64,000 nt of DNA from Tethya wilhelma. Taxonomy: Eukaryota > Porifera > Demospongiae > Tethyida > Tethyidae. The position numbers and the translations under genes are program-made. Under the pieces are notes generated by a model. That model did no database searches. It was not told where the DNA came from and worked only from the letters and a program-made list of their open reading frames with translations. The stretch spans positions 338,312 through 402,311 of the forward strand of contig CAXIPT010000019.1 in the NCBI GenBank assembly GCA_964030475.1, written 5' to 3'. Every line of letters begins with the position of its first letter. Within the stretch, counting starts at the first letter, position 1. Shown here piece by piece: positions 1-10,468 of the stretch.

Positions 1-8
1 CACAAAAG

Positions 9-1376
9 TCAGTTCTGACGTGTTACATCAGGACTAAAATAGGAGGACGTTGGACAAACAAAACATGAATCAACTCCAGAATCTTGAGCGGAAACCACTG
101 CAGGAGCCTCATCCACCCAGGAACTATGCACAGGATTACAGGAAAGGGCATCCGCCTTACTATGTATCAGATTCACCTGTGCACATCTCTCAGTCCTCTC
201 ACCCACTGGTTCTAACGGCTGTCCTGTTGACTGCGTCATAGTGATACCAAGTGGTGGCAATACATTGGACCCTAGCAAACACTGTTGTTCGCTTCCAGGT
301 TGGACAAACACTGGAACGGTTGCACACTTGCCATCTACACTAATGGTCAAGGTGATCTGAGCAGTAACACCAACTGGGTGTCCTCCTTTCCCTTTCAGTG
401 TGGCACTGGGTAGCTCTAACGGAGGAATGACCTTTCCTTCGTGCTTCAGGGTGGCCAAGACCTTGTGGAGACAATCACGAGAAATAATAGTCGATTGTGA
501 ACCGGTATCGACTAATGTAGGGACAACCAGTCCCTCTACAGACACACCTAGCCAATAGGCTGATCCTACCGCTCCGGTAATAACATTGGTCTTACTCTCC
601 AAGCATCCCTCAGCTAACTGCTGTTCCTTGGCCAACTGTCGACGGGAAAGCTCTTGTTCCAGTTCTCTATCAGAAAACTGTTCTACGCTCTCTACCTGAA
701 ACGAACCACTCGACTGGGTAGCTGCGGCGCTCTGAGTTTGCCGTCCAGATGCCTCTACTCCAAGATTTCTCTTCTCCCTACAAAAATTAGCTATGTGGCC
801 AAATCTCTTACAGTTTCGACACTGAATGTGCGATCAAGAGTTAGAAGTCTTCGTACTACTCTCACTAGGAGGTCCAACAACAGTCTCAGAGCTACTCTCT
901 GCTTTAGCACGTGAGGGAGCATTCTTGTCAGCCTTCTTAACTTTAGGCATCTCTCCTCGCTCTTCAGCCACAACATGGTACTGTTGTTCCCGGCGTTCTG
1001 CTACACGTGCACGTGTAAAAAGCTCATCAAAGCTCTCTTCTGAGCATGGCGCCCCTAGCTTACGTTGCCAAAGAGGCAACAAGGCTTGGAAAAACCGATT
1101 CTTCAAAAGTCGGTCTCGGTCTTGACCTGAAAAAGAGGGAAAACCGCGCTTCGCTAACGCTTGGAGCTTAAGCCCTAACTCCTCTATTGACTGATCCTCT
1201 TGAACGAGCTGGTGGAACTCAATCCCGTGCAACTCTTCTATATCTACAGGCCTGAACTTCTCTTTCAAGAACTTGACAGTCTCACTATAGCTGGTTTTAA
1301 CATTGGTGGGAAGTAAGCGATACGTTTGGTAGGCGGTTTTGCTTAGAGACATCTTGAGGTGGTGCCTTCGGACCAC
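9..1376 (-). pseudogene. gypsy-1 Gag core, CCHC knuckle and aspartic protease with internal TGA
   Basis: One reading frame runs from about 1376 to the TGA at 9-11. Residues encoded at 1376-837 resemble the Ty3/gypsy Gag core (KTAYQTYRLLP, FLKEKFRP, FHQLVQEDQSIEEL). A TGA at 834-836 follows. In the same frame come a CX2CX4HX4C zinc knuckle at 821-780 (CRNCKRFGHIANFC) and a retropepsin domain with active-site loop VDTGSQST at about 520, followed by LLGSNVLPPLG (about 265). The frame is otherwise open across 198 codons downstream of the TGA. The stop could be decay or programmed readthrough; the other lesions upstream favour decay. Confidence 0.75.
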
Positions 1377-1377
1377 T

Positions 1378-2311
1378 CCGCGAGCTCAGCTCTCTCTTCG
1401 AATTGCTCTAGCCAACGGTCAAACCCCTCCTCTAGGGCCTGATCCCCTTCTCCACTGTAAGGAGGAAGTTATGGTAAGCTCTGTGTAGACATCACCTTGG
1501 TTTGAGCCTCTACCATGGCTGCTTGGTGCTTCACTAACTGAGTCAGCTGTTGCACAAAACTAGTATCACTACCACTATTACTACCCACACTACTCTCTCG
1601 TGTAGCTTCTCTAGTTACATTAGTAGTAACCGCATCAGCACTAACATCAACTCTGTGGTCGGAGGGATGGTCTGACCCGTGGCTTCCTTCGCGACCTTCC
1701 TCAGAGCTAGCAAAGGTCACCTCTGGAGATTTTGCAACAACAGAATGCCCACTGTTATATACCCCTATCTCACTCTCACACATAACCGAACCTGGTCTGT
1801 CCCTGTCTCTATGGTCAGCTTCAGGGTAAGTGCTCCTCGCTCTCCTCTGCAACTCCGCGATCACCGCCACGTGCTGCTCCATCTCTGCTTGGTACCAGGC
1901 ACGCTCTCTATCGAACCTCATCTAATCGTTGAAGGTAGTCTAGCTCCAGAGCCATGCGCAGTGCTTCCTTCTCGTCTTTCAGGTTGCTCTCTGCCTTGTC
2001 TAGCATGGTCTGTAGTTCCTCAACTTCCTCCTCCAGACGTTGGATCCGCTCCTCGCTTTCCTCCTTCGAGACTTCAGCCATCTCCCTCGTCTCTCTCAAC
2101 CCCTGTGACAGTCTATGCTGTACAGTCTCCAACTCGAGCTGGGCTGCTCCCGCAGCTCCTCTACAACTTGCCCTTGTTGTAGGTCTGTCTCTGCTTGACC
2201 CTCCATAACTCCATCCACCTGTCCAGAGTGCTGTCCGCTGCGTAGCCGGCTTAAGGTCGGCAAAGGTTCTCGAGCTCCTTCTAGCAGATTCCGCACTTCT
2301 CTCTCGGACAT
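1378..2311 (-). pseudogene. gypsy-1 Gag N-terminal coiled-coil region, frameshifted
   Basis: The likely start is the ATG at 2311 (MSEREVRNLLEG), 27 nt after the LTR. The protein passes through a strongly acidic/basic heptad region typical of a coiled coil (EERIQRLEEEVEEL, around 2010-2060) in another frame. It then returns to the first frame at about 1915 for a Ser/Thr-rich region and a segment with EEGFDRWLEQFEERAELAEW just before 1378. A TAA at 1469-1471 interrupts it. These features fit the N-terminal part of a Ty3/gypsy Gag. The frame changes and stop show that it cannot make the full protein. Confidence 0.65.
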
Positions 2312-2337
2312 CAGTAGATCCTGGCAGGGTCGCTAAT

Positions 2338-2569
2338 TGTAACGCCAATACCCCCGTTACAAAGGAGGGTCACTCTGTCAAGGCAACTGACTATCAGTCA
2401 ACAACTTATCTTTGTAAATTATACACTGAGAGAATACATCTCAACAACTCAATACAACTGAACAACTGAACCAAAAGTCTCACAAAACTATACACGTACA
2501 CACATTATATGCACGTAGAACAATACCACAAAAATCAATAATTAATGATGTCACATCCTGTACATTACA
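2338..2569 (-). repeat. 5' LTR of gypsy-1
   Basis: On the minus strand the segment begins TGTAATGTACAGG and ends GGCGTTACA, the TG...CA form of an LTR with short inverted ends TGTAAY/RTTACA. It is 232 bp and lies immediately upstream of the Gag ATG (2311). Leader sequence ATTAGCGACCCTGCC follows directly and is the expected place for a primer-binding site, but I cannot assign a tRNA. The second LTR is outside the window, so the boundary is inferred from one copy. Confidence 0.65.
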
Positions 2570-2810
2570 AGAAGAAGGAGAAGAAGAAGATGGAAAAAAT
2601 TGGAGGTTTGGCATACTTTAGTTTGTTACTTTAGCGATGGTTTTATGGCTATGTTTTTAGGCTCAATAGAAAGAGAAAATGCTAAATAGTAGCTTGAGAA
2701 GCCTTTAAGTGCTAAGCGCTCAGTTTTTGCAGAGTTATTTGCGTGAATATTTGTATCGCACTATAGCCATCCGTGCTATTCCTATGTACCCAGTACTACC
2801 GTACTGGGAA
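2570..2810 (-). repeat. Hairpin-family repeat (family H), truncated copy
   Basis: The segment runs from a GAA-rich microsatellite to the terminal hairpin CCCAGTACTACCGTACTGGG plus AA at 2810, then a host T. It matches the 3' part of the longer copies at 3170-4265, 42718-43747 and 45104-46036. Its left end is cut by the gypsy-1 LTR. It is non-coding. Confidence 0.8.
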
Positions 2811-3169
2811 TAAATTATATCTGTTAGAGTGGATTTGCACTGACTGTATATTTTATAACCAAAAAAATTTCAACATGTAATGCTAAGAGGCAACTGGATT
2901 TCACGGGAAGTAGGGAACGGAAACGGGAACTGGTCGTCAAGTGCAAATAATGAAAGCTCGACTCATGACTGCATTTATATGCATCATTAATGCAGGACTT
3001 GAGCAAAATACTAATCAGTGTGATGACTATTATTATGAGCTTGAATAAGTTAGAGAACGTTAGCTATAATAATCATAATAGCTGTATATAGTAAAGTACT
3101 TCAATCACTAGCTATTACGTACTAGCTATGAGTTTGAACAAGTTAGAGAATGTAATATCTAAGAATTTA

Positions 3170-4265
3170 CAAGTGAAAAAAACATTGGAAATGTAATGAG
3201 ACATAGGAATGGCCAAATCGTAAAAAAGAAAGCAAACAAGATGGAAAGGCTGTTTGAGTGTGTGCAGAATCATTCCTGTATGGGCTACATGTAGTACTCT
3301 CCTCCCTGTCCCTCATGTTGCCCATAGAAATAATTCTTTACACACTCAAACACCCTTTCCATCTTGTTTGCTTTCTTTTTTACGATTTGGCCATTCCTAT
3401 GTCTCATTACATTTCCAATGTTTTTTTCACTTGTTTGTTCTTATTTTTTCATTATTCTATGAATTACAATTGAGTTTGTGTGGATATCTTAGTTACATGT
3501 ACACTATCAGCAAGGATCCTATTATTATAATGCTATCAGTATTAAAAGTGAAGCGTCCAGAGCTGGAGCTGTATATCGCCTTTCTCATCTTCTTCGGACA
3601 ACTACATAACAAATCTGAAAGTAGTCTATTTACCTCCTAAATACTGAAGACTGAAAGGTGTCAGAGACTTCAGTACAACCAGAAATCTTCAGGTAAAGCA
3701 GGCAGCATAGATAATATAGGCAAAGCTATGCAGGCAGGCACTAGTCTTGCTAGCCAGGCAACAAATATTCGTATTCTAAATAACGCTCACTTGTCTATCT
3801 GGAAAAGGGTCGTCAACTTCATTTCCCAAGTAGCTGATGAATTATTAATGAGTATAGAAATGAATGGCTGCCATACAGAGAAGGCGCTTTTCGTCTTGTA
3901 TCTAGCGACTCAGCTAGAGAGACGAATAACCGATGTAAAAAGCATGTGAAGACAAAGAAACCAAGTTAATTCGTTCAAGAATCAGCTTCTGAAAGTGAGC
4001 AGTCTTTGAGAAAAGTCTTGCCAACATAGAAGAATAAGAAGAAGATAGAGAAAATTGGAGGTTTGGCATTTTTAGTTAAGTACTTTAGCGATGGTTTTAG
4101 GCCATATTTTTAGGCTCATTAGAAAGAGAATGAGCTAAAAAGTAGCCTTAGAAGCCTTATAGTGACATGGGCTCATTTTTTGCAGAGTTATTAGCGTGAA
4201 TATTTGTATTGCGCTAATGGGCCATCCGTGCCATTCCTATGTACCCAGTACTACCATACTGGGAA
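3170..4265 (-). mobile_element. Family H hairpin-ended element inserted in MULE copy A
   Basis: The ends are CAAGTGAAAAAAAC at 3170 and the hairpin CCCAGTACTACCATACTGGG plus AA at 4265. The uninterrupted site in copy C (about 10436-10450) reads AAGAATTTATTGTTTACTC. Here the left flank ends AAGAATTTA and the right flank begins TTATGTACTC, so the insertion lies between A and T with no target duplication. The first 264 bp (3170-3433) form a long palindrome. No protein is encoded. Confidence 0.75.
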
Positions 4266-4291
4266 TTATGTACTCTTGAATACTTGAATTG

Positions 4292-5888
4292 TTCAGAGTG
4301 ATGCCAAACTCTCTACAAAAATGATCCATATGCACACTGTTGAGCTTTGCATTAACTTCTTGACTGAGAAAAGCAGCATTGAAATCCCGGGAATGTGCTC
4401 CAATACATGTTTTCTAGGCATGATAGTAGTCATTGCGATGGTCGTAGCTCATCTGTAATGTACCAGATTTTGAAAAATAACCCTTTCTTAAAGTTTCTTT
4501 ATGCTGCAATACTACATCATCTAAAGGTGGAAGGGGGTTTCTCCCAAGACGACCAATTTCCCCTTGCAGCCATTGCATCGTGATATGTTTCTACTAACAA
4601 AGTGCAGCCAAAATGGTGTTTCAACTGACGGTTTTTGTTCATGTTGAACAGGAGACAGCGTCACAGGTACAGAAGATGGTATCAATGGTAGTGTAGGTGG
4701 TGTAGTAGGAATTGCACATTTAGGTGGCACATTTGTATGGTGGGAGATGCAAGGAATAAGAGGAGGTGGTGATCGGTAGTAATGTAGGGACTGGTCTAAG
4801 TTCTGATATCCATAGTTGTACAATGGAGCATGTGTTTCCATGAACAATGGTTGCTGTGTGTGTATAAGATGTGGCACATGACATGCATCAATTTGCTGAG
4901 ATGAACCCTGTGTCAATGAGGTGTGGTTAGCACTGCTTTCACCTTCATCTGTCCAACTTGTCTCCTCTGTCACATGGCTTATAAAATCATGTTCATCAGC
5001 AGTGGCAAGAACAGAACGGATCTTACTAGAAACCTTTTTGGTAACTCCTTTTCGTGGTTTCTTTCTGACTGAAGATGGCTTACCACTATCAGCAAGCATT
5101 GTGAAGTTAGGGCGATATTTCAATTTTTTGAACCATGCAACCAAATCATCTATTTTCTCTGCCTTGAGAGCAGCTGCAACAGTATGTGCACAAATTTTGG
5201 CTGATGTATATCCAAGACATTCACTGTCGCATATGTAGCCACCACCTTTAGAAGGATGAACATAGTGAGGTCGATTTCCACTTAAGCTTTTAACAATGAA
5301 AGATGTTTCATCTCCTAGAGCAACAATAATGGCAGTGTCATCAGAAATGATAGATTGTGCACAACTCCAAACAGACATCTTCATATGTGAAGGGCGTTGA
5401 AGTTCATCAAGTGGAGTAGGAAAGTAGTATCTATTTCAGGATATACTTTAGCAGACATAAACCTTGAAATTTTGTTTTGTCTCTGCTTTTCAGACATTTT
5501 GTTTGAACCATTGCTTCGATCACAAGCAAGAGATGAGAACTGAGGAACAACTCGATACTCACCACAACCAGCTATGGCCTTTTCTAGCTCATTTCGTTGC
5601 TTGTTGACTAAATCTCTAATGCTTTCAACAAAATTTGGTAGGCTCGAGGTTCTTCGACCAACATGCTGCTTTAGGATGTTATTTTTGGACTCAATAGGGT
5701 TCAGGAGGTGAACCCAAACCAGCCTCTACTCGGACTGGACAAAGCATTGATTCTGATACAACATCTCGACTGTGCTGTTTAAACCACGAATGAAATTCGG
5801 GTGGTGAATTAAATGGTTTCTCTCAATCATTCCATTTCTTCTCCAGTTGATCCAACTTGTCGTCTAGTTCATTTTCAGCCTCACAATA
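4292..5888 (-). pseudogene. MULE transposase, copy A (C-terminal two-thirds)
   Basis: This is the same family as copies C and D. It preserves the SWIM-like zinc finger (CX3CX8CXH, near 5200-5245), the proline/tyrosine-rich linker (SPPPLIPCISHH), and a C-terminal segment with ISRCNGCKGK near 4560-4600. Frames are broken in several places, for example around 5385-5450 and 5690-5720. The sequence stops abruptly at 5888, at a point equivalent to 12092 in copy C, where a foldback repeat begins. The 3' untranslated region and terminal repeat of this copy lie at 2888-3169, separated from the coding part by the hairpin-family insertion 3170-4265. Confidence 0.8.
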
Positions 5889-6202
5889 GTGTAGGAATGG
5901 GCAGTGCAGTAAAAAGTAATGAAACAAGGCAAGTCTCTGAATTTCGGCACATGACTACTTCATTTTTGTACCCAACTCTCATACGCTACAGTAACTGTGT
6001 ACCTACACTCTGCATGCTTGTTACTTTGTCTAAATTAAGCAAGTGATTGCTTGCATTGACTCATGAGCCAAATGGCTGACAATTATCATTAAATGATGGA
6101 ATTCAAACTTGCAATTGACTCATGAAAATGAAGTAGTCATGTGCCGAAATTCAGAGACTTGCCTTGTTTCATTACTTTTTACTGCACTGCCCATTCCTAC
6201 AC
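5889..6202. repeat. Foldback repeat (family F3)
   Basis: Nearly perfect inverted arms of about 78 bp start GTGTAGGAATGGGCAGTGC and end with the reverse complement, around a 150-bp centre. Relatives occur at 18490-18550, 19435-19777 and 52165-52545. This copy sits exactly at the break between MULE copy A and MULE copy B. Confidence 0.8.
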
Positions 6203-8433
6203 TTCTCATTTTTATAAAATTTTTATTATATATAATTAGTATCATGTATCACTGGCTTGTTTATCTAGGAACATAGGTTGTAAAAATGATATAGAGAAGA
6301 TCAGTGACACCTCAAGGTATGTCATTTTCTCACCATACCATTTGGTTTAAGTACATTTATATCTCACCTGTTGTAGTGAGTCTCCCTTTGACTCTGATTG
6401 TGACCAGTCTAAACAAGAAAAGCCAATCAGTACTGCTTCCAGTAGTGATGATTCATTGGGGTGAGATATACACACATGTATAGCAATGGACAGTATTCAT
6501 TGTATTTTTTTGTTTTGTTTTTTATATGCAGTATTGAATATTTCAATGGCGACATTTCCTTACCAATATTTTCTCGATGTATCAAGAATCGTACATCATC
6601 TTTGTATGTGATCAAGGCCATATTGAATACAGAAGATAACTATGTGTGCTCAAAGCATCCTATTCAAATCGATTCCAACTGTACATTTGTTGTAGACACA
6701 ACAAAATTACGGGATGCAGGAGATATTAAATGTGATGATTGCGGGGCATGGAAACAAACGAAGACAGCTACTACATACGTGAATGTCTGCTTTGATGATG
6801 ATGGTCTTGTACAATCAGTCGAATCTGTCGACAAAGGTTCTAATAAGTGTTATATGCTTGTACGCAGACACTACACTTGTGTTTCATCACCAGATCTCTC
6901 AAGACACATCGCAAGTCTTATAGACAAGAAAGGTTGCATAAAACCATATCAATTGGTGCAGTATCGATTCTCTGGTCCTGAACATCCAGTCAATGTCAGA
7001 CCTCATGGAAATACAAAAAAAGAAAAGAAAGCAAGGCCATATAAACGTACGTGTCCTAGCACATTGAAAGACTTAGAAGAAGCTTTAAAATCTCACCCAC
7101 CCAAGAGAGCAGCATTTAAAGTAGATCAGAAGAGAGGTGGTGTCCTTAATGCTACTTGTGTTGGCGATTTGCCCCGAAATGCCCTTCAAGCAACTCGTAT
7201 TCGATCCAAAACAACACACTCACACCCTACAGTTACGTCTATTTCTAATGATCCCTTGCAGTCTCTAGTAATTAAATTTAAGGAACAAAATGGTACTCGT
7301 GCCAATCCATTCATCTTGTTCCAGATCCAGTATAGTTGTCCTGTTCAATAAAGATCAGATAAGTGATATGGAACAGTTTTGTACGTCACAAGAAAAGGCA
7401 AGTGTACTTGGTGTTGATGTGACCTTCAATCTTGGACCATTTTATGTGACATGCACTATGCACATTTCAAAATCTCAAAGTGGTTAATGAACGTGGTAAA
7501 CATCCGATTATGATTGGTCCAGCTCTTTTACACTCATCAAAAGAACAGTCTAACTTTAAGATTCTATTTTAAGAAATTATCAATAAAGCACCCTCCCTAG
7601 CAGCATCTCTACGTGCATATGGTACTGATGGTGAAATAGCTCTTTCCAATGCAGCAGCAAATGTATTTCCATTTGCTGTACACTTACGATGTGTTAATCA
7701 TCTCAGGGACAATATTACTGATAACTTGCGTAAGATGCTTTTGCCAGAAGTAGTGATTAAAGAAGTCTTATGTGATATATTTGGCACAACCACTGAAAAA
7801 GGTCTTCTCCATGCATCCAAAAAGGAATTTGATGCCAAATTGGAGCTATTAAACCAAAGATGGGATCAACTAGAAAGAAATTACAAACCTAATAGCAGTC
7901 CTGTTATATACAGATGGTTCCGACTCCATGTTGCAACAGTGATTCGTGATAATGTACGTTCTGAGCTACTGAGAGATTTAGGAATAGAGGAAGAGAAATA
8001 CACACAGAATAACTCCGAGTCCCTGAATGCTTTGGTTAAGAGATATGTGAATTTTCAAAAACAGGATATCTTCCAGTTTGTGAATGATCTTGAGGAATGT
8101 ATACAAGAGCAACAAAATGAGGTGAACAAAGCGACATTAGGATTAGGAAGGTGGACTTTATCCCAGCATTACACTCATGCAGCTCCAAATGTACGTGATT
8201 GGTTTGGTTCAATGTCTCATGTTGAGAAGAGTGCTGCTTTAGCAAGTGTACGTACAAGTGTCGCATCACCACAACCTATTCAAAAGCTACCTCCACAAAC
8301 AGAATTCTTATCTGTACCTATCAGTTATATTGAGGGTCTTCTTCCAGACGGAGAATTAAACTCGTTATGGATGAAAGCATCAAAAAAAAAAAAAATAAAT
8401 AAAAAATAAAAAATTAAAAAAAATTGAAGTAAC

Positions 8434-9149
8434 ATGGCTGACAGGGCTATTCAAGTTGCAGTCTTAGAAGGATACTTTGCCAGCCTTAGTGCTCTGGGAT
8501 TTCCTATGCCTTTGAGTTTACAACTGCAGCAGAGTGATCTGAGACTAAAGACAGCTATGTGGACAGCCAAGTCTTCAAAGGCAGGCTTTTCAGTCAGCTT
8601 CTTCTGGCCTGTTGCTAATCCTGACCCAGGAGTGAAAATTTTGAAGAAGAAAAGGAAGAAGAGGAGGAGGAGGAAGCCCAAGGCTAGAAGCACTACAGTA
8701 GTAGATAGTTTGGATTCTAATTCTGAGTCTGGATGCCCATCTATTCCATATGAAGCCAACCATGATGGCCCTAGTTTGGACAAATCTCTGGTCAGTGTGG
8801 AGCCCATCAACCAACCAGCAGTGGATGAAGTTATTGACCTAGCAGAGTGTACTGCATGATGTCAAGTATGAGAAAAAGAATGATGTTCATGGTGTGAAGT
8901 ATGTGTGTGGTGAGAGTGATGGCTGGACACCAGTTGTTGGTAAGCGGCAGAGGCACAAGGTGCCATCACGTCTGATTCGATTGAAAGCTCCACCTCATGT
9001 TCATGCAAATCTGCCAAGTACTAGTGATTCCAGTGATTCAGATAGTTCTGATGTCCCACTCAGTATTCCAGTCGGTGCAAGTGTACAATACTCGCAATGT
9101 GGTGATAAACCTGGCCTTCAAGTCACAACTAGTTCAACAACTACCTGGA
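8434..9149 (+). pseudogene. Retroposon-borne protein of unknown function (ORF1-like), frameshifted
   Basis: The first frame starts ATGGCTGACAGG at 8434 and encodes 141 residues. It has a leading helix, then LQLQQSDLRLKTAMWTAKSS and a GFSVSFFWPV segment, then a very basic run (KKKRKKRRRRKPKAR, about 8644-8690), and ends TGA near 8859. The protein-like sequence resumes one base out of register (DVKYEKKNDVHGVKYV, DGWTPVVGKRQRHKVPSR, then a Ser/Asp-rich SSDSDSSD tract) until the MITE at 9158. The basic stretch suggests nucleic-acid binding. I do not recognise a named domain, so the function is open. Confidence 0.55.
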
Positions 9150-9157
9150 CCCCCATC

Positions 9158-9637
9158 AGGACCCCGGAATATACCATTATAACTACCACTCAAAATTATA
9201 CGAGTTATACCAAAATTTAGGTGTTAACTACCACTCAAATTTATACGAGATAGGTAATTATCTACTAGAACTACCACTCAAATTTTGACGACAAGCAAAA
9301 CACTAACACTCAAATTTATACGAGTTCATGCAAACTGTAGACAACTACTACTCACATTTATACGAGATAACCAAGTTTTTGCTGTAAATAGAAGGAATGG
9401 GAATATAGGAATTTAAAAATTTTGTTTTTTTTGCCTTATTGTATGTTGTTAAGTAAAAAACCCTCAAAAATTGATGATTGTTTGAATGTACTAACACTCA
9501 AAATTATACGAGATAGATGCTAGTTCAAAACAACTAACACTCAAATTTATACGAGATCAGGGAAAAACTTGTATACGAGATAGACCTGTTTTGGTGCTTT
9601 TTTGAGTGGTAGTTATAGTGGCTTATTCCGGGGTCCT
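9158..9637. mobile_element. 480-bp MITE with 8-bp duplication and regularly spaced internal motifs
   Basis: The terminal inverted repeats begin AGGACCCCGGAATA and share another 18 identical bases (TATAACTACCACTCAAAA). Direct repeats CCCCCATC lie outside both ends (9150-9157, 9638-9645). Seven copies of a motif close to AACTACCACTCAAATTTATA followed by CGAGAT start at 9181, 9226, 9269, 9301, 9343, 9489 and 9532. A partial copy is near 9570 and the right terminal repeat carries an inverted one. The 8-bp duplication fits hAT- or P-type elements. No coding capacity. Confidence 0.8.
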
Positions 9638-10167
9638 CCCCCATCTCATCCAGAACACGATCCAAACTTAAGACTCACACTTTTACTTAGTAGGGTATAA
9701 GCTTGTATTAGCATTTTGCTATTCTTGTATCCTTTGTGCATGTTTCATGAGCACAAGAATTATTATAGAAAAAAAAAAAGAAAAAAAAAAAGCATCACGC
9801 TTGCTGACTGAAAAAAAAAGTACTTGCAGCACCTCATTCCAACCCTAAAACTAGATGGGTAGCCAGTGAAACATCTTCATCACCACATGTTGTAACAACA
9901 TCTAAAACCAACAATAAACGATATTTGTGTGACAAAGAATGTGTAGGATGGAAATCCCGTGACATCTGTGCTCATACTATATATTGCAGCAGCAGAAGAC
10001 AATAATGAGCTTGTTGATTTCTTAATTTGGTTCCATTCTTCAAAGGGAAAAGGTAAAGAGGGTAATCTCACAAAAGCTGTGTATCATGACACATATAAAC
10101 ATGCAGGCAAGAAAAATCCTCCCAGGAGGAAGTATGGAAATGCAATGTATTTACCGGGTTCAAGGGA

Positions 10168-10203
10168 AGCAGGGAACGGAAACGGAAACGGGAACGGGAA
10201 ATG
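10168..10203 (+). repeat. Subterminal GGAAACG/GGGAACG repeat array, left end of MULE copy C
   Basis: Short tandem units of 6 bp (GGAAAC, GGGAAC) follow the terminal sequence of the element. Equivalent arrays lie at 2904-2931 (copy A), 14194-14256 (right end of copy C, inverted) and 34403-34440 (copy D, inverted). They are part of the terminal inverted repeat and are likely binding sites for the transposase, by analogy with other MULEs. Confidence 0.75.
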
Positions 10204-10468
10204 GTCGTCAAGTGCAAATAGTGAAAACTCGACTCATGACTGCATTTATACACATAATTAATGCAGGACTTGAGCAAAATACTATATAATCAGTGTGATG
10301 ACTATTATTATGAGCTTGAATAAGTTAGAGAACGTTAGCTATAATAATCATAATAGTTGTAGTAAAGTACTTCACTCACTAGCTATTACGTACTAGCTAT
10401 GAGTTTGAACAAGTTAGAGAATGTAATATTTAAGAATTTATTGTTTACTCTTGAATACTCGAATTAGT

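Larger units (their letters stand above)
1..2569 (-). mobile_element. Ty3/gypsy-type LTR retrotransposon, 5' part (gypsy-1), degraded
   Basis: On the minus strand the order is LTR (2569-2338), coiled-coil Gag N-terminus, Gag core, CCHC zinc knuckle and aspartic protease, which is the Ty3/gypsy arrangement. Reverse transcriptase and the other LTR would lie left of base 1, outside the window. The Gag reading frame changes three times (about 2130, 1915 and 1378) and carries TAA at 1469 and TGA at 834, so this copy is dead unless a readthrough mechanism applies to the last stop. The LTR abuts the GAA-rich tract of a hairpin-family repeat (2570-2810), suggesting that the element inserted into that repeat. 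Family assignment rests on gene order and motifs. Confidence 0.8.
8383..9788 (+). mobile_element. Poly-A retroposon with target-site duplication
   Basis: The segment is bounded by the direct repeat AAAGCATCA (8374-8382 and 9789-9797) and ends in A11-G-A-rich sequence, the signs of target-primed reverse transcription. The flanks rejoin MULE copy B coding sequence. Inside are an open reading frame (8434-8859), its frameshifted continuation (8860-9149), a later MITE (9158-9637) and a 3' untranslated stretch. No reverse transcriptase is present, so it is either a 5' part of a LINE-type element without ORF2 or a retroposed transcript. Confidence 0.7.
6269..9981 (+). pseudogene. MULE transposase, copy B, distinct family, interrupted
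   Basis: Phase-compatible exons are visible at 6269-6316, 6377-6460 and from 6532, with GT...AG introns. The long exon encodes a cysteine-rich N-terminal region (VVDTTKLRDAGDIKCDDCGAW), the motif PHGNTKK also seen in copies C and D, then the MULE core. Catalytic Asp lies in VLGVDVTFNLG (about 7415), a second Asp in YGTDGE (about 7625), and Glu in NNSESLNALVK (about 8005). A SWIM-like zinc finger with CX3CX8CXH lies at 9928-9975, beyond a retroposon insertion at 8383-9788. Frameshifts or stops near 7350, 7485 and 7570 make it a pseudogene. Protein identity to copies C/D is low, so it is a separate family. Confidence 0.8.

Noticed and set aside
654..2311. Plus-strand open frames opposite gypsy-1
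   Set aside because: They are antisense shadows of the Gag/protease coding sequence and have Ser/Leu-rich, non-protein-like composition.
3254..3640. 128-residue membrane-like protein
   Set aside because: It is the translation of one palindrome arm and flank of family H; the hydrophobic look comes from T-rich DNA.
9181..9557. CRISPR array
   Set aside because: Repeats are imperfect, the region is bounded by inverted repeats with a target duplication, there are no cas genes, and the surroundings are eukaryotic.
10151..10170. Independent 9-bp duplication for MULE copy C left end
   Set aside because: AATGCAATG to the left only partly matches AATGCTAAG and does not abut the terminal sequence.
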